Shown here in pieces: positions 48,171 through 57,372 of a DNA stretch of 64,000 nt (its first letter is position 1; each line of letters starts with the position of its first letter). The notes below the pieces were generated by a model that made no database searches, was not told where the DNA came from, and worked only from the letters and a program-made list of their open reading frames with translations. The stretch comes from Chenopodium formosanum (lineage: Eukaryota > Streptophyta > Magnoliopsida > Caryophyllales > Amaranthaceae): assembly GCA_024500155.1 (NCBI GenBank), contig CM044866.1:38369501-38433500 (forward strand), given 5' to 3'. Made by a program: the position numbers and the translations under genes.

Positions 48171-49289
48171 GCATTGTAAAGTTTTTTGTAACAAGAAGTG
48201 TTAATGAGAAATGCTTTTATTTCATTTCCGTCTGGGTTTACCCATACAAATGTTGTGAAGTTTAGTAGCAAATTTAATATGTGAATAACTTGAGGCCAAT
48301 GGCCAGATAAAAAACTAAGTTTGACACTTAGTATTTAAAATCAAAGTCCATAGTGACAAGAGGCCAATGGCTGGATCCTTAAGCTAAGCACAAAACTGTT
48401 TAGTGGCTATGCAGCCGGTCTCCAAATAGACTAGAGGCCAAAGGCTAGATGGTTGTCTCTTTCACAAATTCGTCTATCTTGTTATGGAAATAGGCGTCTG
48501 GCGACACCCCTCCGGGTGCAATCGTCGCAGAGAACAGCCACCTTGCTCGTTCTATATACCCATGCAGGCGGCAAAGATTGAACGGCTAGATTAGCCAACT
48601 CATAGCTGCCTGACCAAGTTTTTTCTTCTAAGTAATTTTTTAGTTGTGAAAACTCCGGATGCCCTCAAGCATCAGGCGGAGTACCATCATAAGCTTTTAA
48701 TTAGGAAAATTCTCTTCAAGTTACGCACTCCTCTTATTAGGGCAAAACCTTTTCGCGTAATGGCTATAAAAGATTATCCAGGCGGTTTGATACCGACTGG
48801 GGCAGAGGTTGTATGCCTGTCATTTGACCGGCTGTGTACTTGGTTTGGGGCAATCACTATTGTGATTGATTGTCTTACAAACATCCCAAACTCTTTAAAG
48901 TATGAGAAGTTTCCATGACAATCAATCCTTGTTCAGATTAAACCAACCACACAGCTGTCCAGGAGCAAGGACAGCCGGATTTGTACCTGCCGCATGCTTT
49001 TCATAAGATAGGCAAAATCACAAGTATATATGCAAAAGTGAAAAATTTGAAAAATTGAAAAATGGTGCAAGTATAAGAAAAACCGACTGAGTTGGTATAC
49101 TTCATAAAATTAATTGGCCCAAGGCCAGAAATCATTGTTAGCCGGATCAACATCTGGTGTACAGAGAAGTGAAAGAAAAAACAACATAATTACTCGGCAC
49201 GCAGGCTGGAAAAGAAAAGTAAATTGGCATACAGCCGCTGAAGAAAAACAAAAAAATGGTTGGCATACTGCCGCAGAAGTGGAGGAGAG
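48171..49289 (+). other. Spacer between pol and antisense gene
   Basis: No domain recognised. Degenerate repeats of AGAGGCCAATGGCnnGAT lie near 48290, 48360 and 48432. It should contain the 3' UTRs and terminators of two converging transcription units (pol plus strand, antisense gene minus strand), so overlapping transcripts are likely. Confidence 0.5.
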
Positions 49290-52166
49290 CTACTCTTGGT
49301 GCTGGTCCGGCTGGGCTTGAGTTGTAGAAGGAACTTCCTCCGGAACCACAGCCTCTTCAGGCTGGCTGTCCTTGGTGCCCAGTTCCTTCATTATCTCATC
49401 TAGGTCCGGCTCCTCAGTGTCCGAGACCTCAGCGCCATTCTCTGCAGCCCAGGGCTTGAATCGAGGCGGAGCAGGATCCCCAAGAACCTTGGCATCATAC
49501 GCCACAGTGGCGTAGTCATACCTTAGCTTGTAGACATCAAAGTCTACCTCAGGGTAGAGAAGCCCCCAAGCCATCCGGAGGCGGATCTCATTATCCCGCT
49601 CATTCTCCTTGATGAGCCGTTCCTGCTCAGCCTTGAGCTCTTCTTGATGCTGACTCTTCAAGGTGGCAATCTTGGCAACCAGCCGGGATTTATCCTTCCT
49701 AAGTTCAGCATTTTCTTTGTCTGCTCCCTCCAAGGCCTTGAGGTCTAAGCCGACATTTTTCAGCTGGAGCTCCAGGTCGTTGATCCGGTTGTTAGCCGCA
49801 TCATTAGCAGCCGTTAAGCTCTTGACCAGCTCCTCCTGTTTTAACTGCAGTGCTTTAATCTCAAGATCAAACATATTATATGCATATTCAGCAGAGTTGA
49901 GATTGGCTTGAGCCCTTCTCTTGGCATTAGTTACCTCTTCTTGCTTCTTCCGAAATGGCACCCGGAGCCCATCCACCCGGACCATAACCTGAGCAAGGTC
50001 ATCCGGGAAACTAAATACTTAGCAAAAATAAAGAAAAATGAAATGAATTAAAATGAAAAAGATAAGGGGCAAGTTTCACTTACCTCCGCCAGCTGCCCCA
50101 GAATTTGGTCGAAGTCGACCTCGTGGCGGTTGGGCACGGAGTTCTTCTCCGTCTGGGTGAGAGTCCTCACCATTCTCTTGCCAAACCCTGCCAAGTCCAG
50201 GGGCCCAGAAGTAGCATCTGCACCATAAGAAGGACTCGGTGAGAGACTAGCAGCATATTTGACATTCATTCTTTGCCGGCTACTCACGGAACCCCCGGAA
50301 GGGTCGGTCATAGTCTTGATGCGCATAAAATCATGCGGCCAAGGAATCTCTATCTTACCTTTTGAGTCGGCCCTCGCCGGCTCCTCTCCTCCGACTGCAG
50401 CACCACCTGCAGCCATGGGTGGCTCGCCACCCTTCAATGCTTCAGTAGCATCCGGCTTTCTTTTTTATTTCTCTGAGTTTTCACTCAGAGTCGCCATAGC
50501 TTTGGGGCCCTTTCCCCCGGTTGTCGGGTGGTCTTTGGCATTAGAGCCGGAGACCGTTGAGGTTGCCTTCTTCTCGGCCTTGGCAGCCGGCTTTTGAAGG
50601 TTCTCATACCCAGGTCTTTTTAAGACCTTTGTCATTGAGTGGGGGAGGATGCCAGTTGAAGCCTGCAAAAACGCAAGAAAACCATAAGTCATCCGGTATA
50701 TTAAAGGACTTGAAAAAATTCAAGAGAAGTTGAAGTTTATCTTACCCCGCCTTTTTTGGCCTCCTTGGCCTCAATATTGGCCTTCTTGGCCAGAATGTTC
50801 TCTTTGCGGAGCTGAGCCGCAGACTTAGCCGGTGTTTTGGCTGGGTCAACCATCTTCCTTGCTTCCTTTGCAGAAAAACATGAAAAGTGTTAGAACAAGG
50901 AAAAAGTTCAAGGCATTGAAATATTTAAATTGCAGGCGGAAGACCGCCGGGTGGGTGAGTGTACCTACCCTTTGGAAACATAGGACTCAACCCGCAGGCG
51001 GACAAGAATCTCTCGTCCGCAAAGAAATCCGGATGGGGGATCCAGTTTTTTGGTACAACTATGTGAGTCCCATCCCCCAAGGGATCAGTTGTTGTTTTGA
51101 AGAACTCCGGCTCTATTATTTGCTCCCGGGCTTTGGTAGTGAGAGCTGGGCGTACAAACTTCTGGCCCACCAAAGCCGGCTCCTTGTTGTAGCGCTGGAG
51201 AATCTTGTTCATTCTCAAATGAGGGGAGGAGACTAGGTACCACTTGTCTTTCCAACCTCCCCACTTGGACACCTTGTCCAAGGTCATCAAATATTCCGGG
51301 AGCGTGGAAATAGTGTACCACGCTCCATATCCGCTTGGGGCACTCTTGAGGTAGTGCATATGGGCGAAGGCGGTGAAGCTGGGCTCAATGTCTTGGAGCT
51401 CGCAGGCGGCGATATAGCTCAGGATATTGACCTAAGAGTTAGGCGTCAATTGCCACACTCCCAAGTCATACCCCTTCAGGATCTTCCGGATGCCTCTGTG
51501 AAGGGGAAAGCGGAGGCCGGCTTCTATTACCGCCTCATAGCAGACGAAGTAGTTGTCTGCATTGTCAATGTCATCCCCCCAAGCTAGAACAGCATTAGGC
51601 GGAGGGACGATGATATCCCAGTCTTCCCCAAATGGGTGTTGTTGCTTGAAAGCCTCAAAGCCGCTTTCCAGAAGAGCTATGTCTCCTGGCTTCATCCGGG
51701 TTTTTGTAGGATCCGGATTTATTTCTTTCTTTGCTGTTTGGCGATAAGCCTCAGCAAGGTCCTCTCCGTCAGAGCCGGATTCCTCTGACTCTTCAGCAGC
51801 CTTCTCGGCTGAGTTATTTGGTTGGTTTGGAGAGGAGGCGGCCTCCTCACCGTCTCCCCTTGAATCGCTATTGCTGGAGGTAGACGGGGTGTCCTCAGCT
51901 GAGTTACTTTGCTCAGCCGCCTCGTAATCCTCTTCCCTCACAACTTCACTTGCGGGCACTTCCCTAGTGCGCCGCCTGCTGGTCTTGGTAGCCGTTTGTT
52001 TTGTTCTAGCCATTGTGTCCTGCACAGACACAGAGAGGGAAGAAGCCGGAGATGAGCAAAGCACTCCAGAAACTCCAGACAGGGTACCCCCGGTTCTAGA
52101 CTCAGCCGTCCCTGGTGACCGGCTGAGCGTCCTAGGCGGTGCCGTGTGTGCAAATGGAGAGTTCAT
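49290..52166 (-). pseudogene. Spliced antisense gene of the Tat element
   Basis: Four exons join in frame with GT/AG borders: A from an ATG to 50969, B 50746-50861, C 50084-50662, D 49290-49988. Two in-frame starts are possible: ATG 52164-52166, or ATG 52011-52013 with strong context (A at -3, G at +4). From the latter the product would be 812 residues but for TAG 51432-51434 and TAA 50465-50467. That product begins MARTKQTATKTSRRR, like histone H3. An acidic Ser-rich region (about residues 23-86) follows, then a globular part (NPDPTKTRMKPGDI to LGVWQLTP, and SAPSGYGAWYTISTLPEY) resembling the plant transposon proteins annotated as putative gypsy-type transposon. The middle is basic (AKKANIEAKEAKK) and the C-terminus is a long coiled coil with an acidic tail. 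Function unknown. Confidence 0.75.
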
Positions 52167-52472
52167 TTTATTTTTTGAAAAATCAATGTATACAGCCGGA
52201 AACGAGTGTATACAGGCTAAAGAAAAAGAAAAAGAAAAAGAAGAAAACTTAAAGAAGGAAACGGATAAGTTACCTTGCTTTGAGTTCTGAAAATCTGAAA
52301 ACGGCAAAGAGTAACCGGTGACCGGGTGACTTCGAAAGAGCACACGGAAATCTGGAACTTGCTTAAACGCAACCGGGATCAGAGCACCTCTCTCTAGAAA
52401 ACTCTCTTTCTCTCTCTAAAAAGTCAAGCAAATGTAAAAAGTGAAGAGGAGAGGGGGGGGGGGGGGGTAAAT

Positions 52473-52597
52473 CCCTATTTATAGGGGGTGAAACGGTGCA
52501 AATCCCCGTCACCTCCGTCAAAATATAGCCGTTTTTATTGTTCACCTTTCATGGGCTGACACGTGTCACAGGCGCCACGTGGCCTGCCACGTGCCAC
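52473..52597 (-). promoter_or_regulatory. Antisense promoter with TATA and G-boxes
   Basis: The minus-strand TATA box CTATAAATAGGG (52473-52484) is identical to the LTR's own TATA core. Upstream of it, three CACGTG G-boxes lie within 34 bases (52560-52565, 52576-52581, 52588-52593). A 15-base G run (52453-52467) and a CT-rich leader lie downstream. It faces away from the 3' LTR, so this short interval works as the promoter of the antisense gene. Role inferred from motifs and position. Confidence 0.65.
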
Positions 52598-52600
52598 CTG

Positions 52601-52611
52601 TGAGGGGCAAA
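52601..52611 (+). promoter_or_regulatory. Polypurine tract of the Tat element
   Basis: GTGAGGGGCAAA-type purine stretch immediately before the 3' LTR, the expected plus-strand primer. Confidence 0.7.
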
Positions 52612-53109
52612 TGTTTAGGGAATTTTTACCCTAGACAAATGGACCAATGAGGAAGTGCCACGTGTCAGAGGCTGGCAGGTCATCCTTGGCCAATCTCCAA
52701 CTGACACGTGGACTCTCCAGATATTCTCGTAGAATTGCGGCCTTCAAGGGCCCAATTCCCCAAAATCCGCTATTTGGCGGCGCAGCCCATCAGTCCTAGG
52801 TCATTGGGAGGGGCACTTTTCCCAATGACCCTATAAATAGGTAGATATTCCCCAAAATTGGGGGACATTCAGAAATTTACTATCATTTATTACATCCTAC
52901 TTTCTCTCTCATCAGAGAACCCCTGAGCTTGGAATCCAAGCAGATCCCCACCTAAATTTCCGCACTTTTTACTCTCCTTCAAGTTACTAACTTGAGCGTT
53001 GGAGGCGGAGCACCACCCAACCGGTGTCTTCGTTGTTTTTGCAGGTACAGAGCCAGCAGGACCAGTCTTCGAGTTGTAACTCTCCCAAGGGACAAAAACA
53101 CCCAAAACA
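52612..53109 (+). repeat. 3' LTR of the Tat element
   Basis: 498 bases, nearly identical to 41728-42233. The main difference is loss of part of the TCCTAGGTCA palindrome. Followed by GGTCT. Confidence 0.95.
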
Positions 53110-53114
53110 GGTCT

Positions 53115-53637
53115 CATTTTATCTCGAATAAGCAAACTTTGGCTTGCTTCTTATTGGTTTTTTCATTCGTTAAGTGTTGAAGGATGTGGAGTACATCTTT
53201 ATGAGAGTTAAGCCATGTAAGATGGTTAGAAAACCTCTCTAAGAATATTTCATGCTAAACTTAGAAAGTACCTTATCAATTCAGTGCATTTACTTAGTTC
53301 AATCATTCTCCTATATCTATCTTTTAGATTATTATACCCACCTTGCTTATATTAGGCCTTTTATGAATTTCAAATCTAAGTTCGTCTATGATAATAAACA
53401 TTGTTTAACCTTGAGAGATTTATGTATCATTCATATATAAGGCTAATAGAACGACTTTGCTCCCACTACAACTCTACATTTTAAGAAAAATTAAGACCAT
53501 ATCTTTATTTTACATTGAAACAAATAAAGGTCCCAATATTTTGGATGTTATTACCTATTGTTGTAAATTAAGTGTTTCAAAAGCTACAAATAATAGAATA
53601 TTTGATCAAACGAAGATGGTGTGTACATTTCGTCACT
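53115..53637. other. Intergenic DNA between two Tat elements
   Basis: No supported gene. Several short frames show no recognisable domain. This is the continuation of the sequence that lay at 41575-41722 before the Tat insertion. Confidence 0.45.
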
Positions 53638-54352
53638 GACATTGAAAACGAATTCCTACGCAATCGGGGTGCTTAATTGTATCGTTGGCACGTGTCCTAA
53701 GGTTACACACAACTCTTTCACAAATGCACTTTTAGGTTAGAGGTGGAGCCATATAATTCACCTTATGCTCAAAGAAGAAGAAGTGTGTGTTTATGCCAAA
53801 TTTCGCCTAAGGGCGACCTAAGGCTGGGACGTACGACGGCTAGACTATTAACTATGGAAATTAAGTAAAAACGGATTAGAAACAATAGAGGACAAGGTGT
53901 TTTGATGACGTAGAAAACCCAAATGCGGGAAAAGCTGCGGGTGGGTGCAAGACCACCGATTCACTATGAATGACCTTTGATTACAGAGAGTATGGTTGTT
54001 CTAAAATAAGAGTAGAGTGCGTATGAATATTTCTTGCTACTGAATACAAGGATTGTGCTATTTATAATGAAGAAAAATAAACGTGTAAACCTAGCTGTGG
54101 TACCGTTAGAAGCAGCTAACAAGCTCCTGAAATTTCAGATGGCCGTTGCTTGGACTTAGTCTTGAGTCTATCCTTTTGTTGGAGATATTCTTGGGCGGAA
54201 TTATGCTTGAAGTTGGATAAGGATGCTGTTAAGAAAAGATCTTATGAGATTTGGTCAACCCTTATCTTTTGTTGAGTTAGTTACGTTATCGTGTGTCGTC
54301 CTCTTTCGTCGTGAAACTAGTCGTGCGTTGGGACGTACTTAAAAATTGACCA
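53638..54352 (-). repeat. Probable 3' LTR of the second Tat element
   Basis: The inner border is set by the polypurine tract; the LTR would begin TGGTCAATTTTTAAG on the minus strand. The outer border at TGACATTG (53638) is only a TG/CA guess, because the partner LTR lies outside the window. A minus-strand TATA box ATTATAAATAGC is at 54058-54069. Confidence 0.45.
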
Positions 54353-54354
54353 TA

Positions 54355-54372
54355 ACGATTTGCCCCCAATTG
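54355..54372 (-). promoter_or_regulatory. Polypurine tract of the second Tat element
   Basis: Minus-strand AATTGGGGGCAAAT, next to the inferred 3' LTR start. It resembles the AGGGGCAAA tract of the other Tat element. Confidence 0.55.
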
Positions 54373-54470
54373 TTGACTTGATCGTGGGTAACTCAAGGGA
54401 ACAATTGCAACTTCCCATTATCCCACTAAGAACTGAATTAAAAACTGCCATAACTTCTCACCTAATTGCC

Positions 54471-54480
54471 CATAAATAAC
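54471..54480 (+). promoter_or_regulatory. Candidate TATA box of second antisense gene
   Basis: CATAAATAAC is followed by a pyrimidine-rich leader with CTTTCTCTCTCCG near 54528. A leader intron is plausible (AACAG/GTAATTTC near 54624 to TTGATTTGTAG/TTAGC near 54669). Motif evidence only. Confidence 0.4.
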
Positions 54481-54674
54481 CATGCCACCACTTTATTTCC
54501 CACTTCTACACACTTCCTAAATTTGTGCTTTCTCTCTCCGAAAAATCCCCAATTCGATTTCTCATCTTCGCTTGCTGCTCCAAGTTCTCATGTGAATTCT
54601 ACAATCTCCCAGTTGTTTTAACAGGTAATTTCTTGGCCTTGCCTTCTAATTTCTTCTTGATTTGTAGTTAGCTT

Positions 54675-56596
54675 ATGACTAGGGAGTTGAATTTGCCTCA
54701 AAGGACTAGATTTTTGCTTAGGGTTTTGGAAAGAAGGGAAAGTGAAGTAGTAGGAGAGATGGCTGATAATGACGATCCTCCGAGTGACTTTGTGGAAGAG
54801 GAAGTTTCGTCTTTTGTTGCCTTAGCAGGGATGCCTGAATGTACTGTAGTCCAGGTCCCAACTAAGGAAGAGAGGTCGAAAACCCGCCCTGAGGGGCGTG
54901 TGGTGATGTATGATTATCCTTTTAAGTCGGGATACACTTTCCAATTTGGTCCCATGTCCCAATATTTAATAGGGGTACTGGATGTGAGCCCGGGAAAAGT
55001 GATGCCCCAATTTTGGAGAATAGCTCTTGTTCTTGAAAAGGTAACCAAAGATTGGGAGGACCCTTTTGACCTGTCAGATTTAGTACATGCTTATAAATTA
55101 CATATAACCAAGAACACATGTACCTTGGTTCTGAAGAGAGGGCATCCTACTTTAGTTGAGAAGGCTGGAAAGGTGAACGATCGCGATTGGAAGTCGCGCT
55201 ATTTGTTTGTAGACAGGGAATCACTAGGTGAAGACGCTAGTTGGCTTCGTTGTGGATGGCGCGTCGGAGGTATCTTTCATATCTCTCGTCGCTTTCCTTG
55301 ATTTAGCTTTTTGACAAGTGTTCTTATGGCTTGTTTTGGAGCTGAGATTGACGCTGCCGTTGTGAATCCTGGGAAGAAGAGTCTACACAAGGTGGAAGTT
55401 GTTCTAAGCATTTCCAAGGAGGACCGGACTTTTGTTCGACCTATTATAGCCGAAGAAGTTGAAGGAGAGAAGGGAGGGGAAGACGCAGAACAAGAGATGG
55501 CTTCTAGTGAGTGACTTTTATCCTGCGACTGTTTTTCCTTAGCTGTCTTGATTTTTCTTATGACGCGTGGTCTTTCTTTGTGTAGAAACTCAGTCTGGTA
55601 AGAGCAAGAGGGTGGCACTGTCTTACGCAAAGATGGTAGAGCGGGTTTCGAAGAAGAAAAAACAAACTGTTATTTCTGACGTAGTGTTAGATATACCACC
55701 TCTTCAGTCGCGTCGCTCTCCGCACAGTAAAATGACGCCTCCAAAGGGGCTTAAGGACGCTGATCACGTCGTACAAGTTCCAACTGGTTTTCTTTCTGGT
55801 CTTTCTATGTCGTCCTCCCTCTGGCCTTCTGCTGAGAAACTCCTTTTTCTTGGTGCTGAGAAGCGTTTGGAGCAAATTTCGCCTTCCAACATAGTCAGCG
55901 AAACGGTGTCGCTTTAGCTAAATGTACTTTGCTTTTCCCTCTGGCTATTCTTATTTATTTTGTCGTACAATTTCTGATGTTCCTTGCTTGCAGGCTTTAC
56001 AGGACTTGTTGGCAATACGAGGTCACTTCATCTCTAATGATAAGGAGATGACCAGTCTTCGTTCTTCTATAGGCCTTATCAGAAATCAAGCCCGCATTGC
56101 TGAAGGGGAAGTGACCAAGTTGAAGAAGCTTGTGGAAGAGAAGAACAATCAAATTTCTGGGTTGAATGCTACCCTTGAACTGAGAGGGAAGCGCCTCGCT
56201 GAACTGGAGACCACTATGAAGGAGAAGGAGAAACAAGTCGCTGATTTGGAGGCTTCTCTGGTCGAGGTTCGTGATGATGCTAAGAATTCTAAGTGTCTTG
56301 ATCAATTCACAACTTGTGCCAAGTTGCTGAGGCGCTTCCTAACTGGTCGTCTGACCACTGAAGATGCTCAAAGAGAGGTAGACGTTTTTCTGGCGTCCCT
56401 TGGTACTGAGGCTGACTTAGTTTCTGAGGGTAGCGCACTTGATAATGATGTCAACTCCACGGCAGACTCTCATGGGAAGGCTGGTGATCCCACTCTTGAT
56501 GCCAAGATCTCCGACTCGGCTGTTGAAGAGACGGTGGAGACTGCTGCAGGAGTTAATGCCCCTGCTTTCGAAGATATTAAAGCTAATGATGTTTGA
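54675..56596 (+). pseudogene. Spliced antisense gene of the second Tat element
   Basis: Three exons join in frame: 54675-55506 (alternative ATG at 54761), 55586-55905 and 55994-56596, with borders GTGAGT/TGTGTAG and GTGTCG/TTGCAG. The frame would be 584 residues but has a TGA near 55300, likely from an arginine CGA. The N-terminal globular part (MYDYPFKSGYTFQFGPM, ISPGK-like VSPGKVMPQFWRIAL) is of the type found in plant putative gypsy-type transposon proteins. A basic middle (KKKKQ) and a long C-terminal coiled coil (SLRSSIGLIRNQARIAEGEV to LEASLVEV) follow. Unlike its counterpart at 49290-52166 it has no H3-like start. Direction is opposite to the element's pol. Function unknown. Confidence 0.75.
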
Positions 56597-57372
56597 CTGC
56601 TTTTGTCTTTTGTTGAACTTTTGAATTCTCCTTTGCACTGAACAATGTTGTCTTGTTTCCTTTACTGATAGTCGTGGGACGATCAGGTTTATGCTTTGCT
56701 TTAGTTCTTTTGAACAATATTTGCTTTAGCTGTAGTAGCTTTTTTACTGGCTGTCGTGCGACAACAGTCTTGGCTTTGGTAATCCTGCAAAACTTTTGGA
56801 CTTTGTGTGTATGTTAAAAAATATCTTGTGTTTTATTGCTTCTACATGTCTTGCGTACATCGTTTGTGAAATAAGTACAAGCTTCCATTAGACTTGTAGG
56901 GAAAATGCGAAAAAATATCTAAGTACAGAGTTTTGCAAGTCGTGCCTCAAATGCACTTATTGTATTTTTTTTTTGTACAAAAAGAAATTTTTTCCCAGTA
57001 TGACGTTGGAGTAACTTGAGTGCTTGTACATGGGTGTTGCCCCCAATATCTGATGTCGCATGTCGGTTGGCCAAACTTGACGTCGTTAATAAGATATTCC
57101 TCTGCCATGGCACTGAGGTGTCTTTGGTCGCGACTGACTTTTTCTGTCGTGTCTCGTCCTAATCTTGGGTTGTGACTGACTTCCTGTCGTGTCTTATCCA
57201 AATCTGGCGTTTGCAGCCCTTGCGTTTATCTGCAAAACAGGCGTTAGGACTTGGCCGTTGGCATTTTTGACAACGGCCCTCCGATGTCTAAGTCAGTACT
57301 CGTAATTCAAAAAATCAAAATGAAAAATGAGAACTTTGAACTTAAGATCGGGCGTTTGTGTACCTTGTGTCT
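56597..57372. other. Spacer between antisense gene and pol end
   Basis: Noncoding convergence zone. It has repeated GTCGTGCGACAA/GTCGTGTCTCGTCC-like words near 56750 and 57150. No gene supported. Confidence 0.5.

Larger units (their letters stand above)
41728..53109 (+). mobile_element. Tat-lineage Ty3/Gypsy element with antisense gene
   Basis: The 11.38 kb element has LTRs 41728-42233 and 52612-53109 and a perfect GGTCT duplication (41723-41727, 53110-53114). It encodes gag, protease, reverse transcriptase, RNase H, a second RNase H and integrase on the plus strand. A spliced antisense gene follows before the 3' LTR. That order is known in Tat-clade elements such as Retand and Grande. The LTRs are almost identical (I count about three or four substitutions and one 8-base length difference), so insertion is recent, yet the gag-pol frame holds seven stops and a frameshift. 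Confidence 0.95.

Noticed and set aside
52163..52343. Extension of the antisense frame upstream of ATG 52166
   Set aside because: The frame is open but has no ATG; composition and position just downstream of the TATA box suit a 5' leader.
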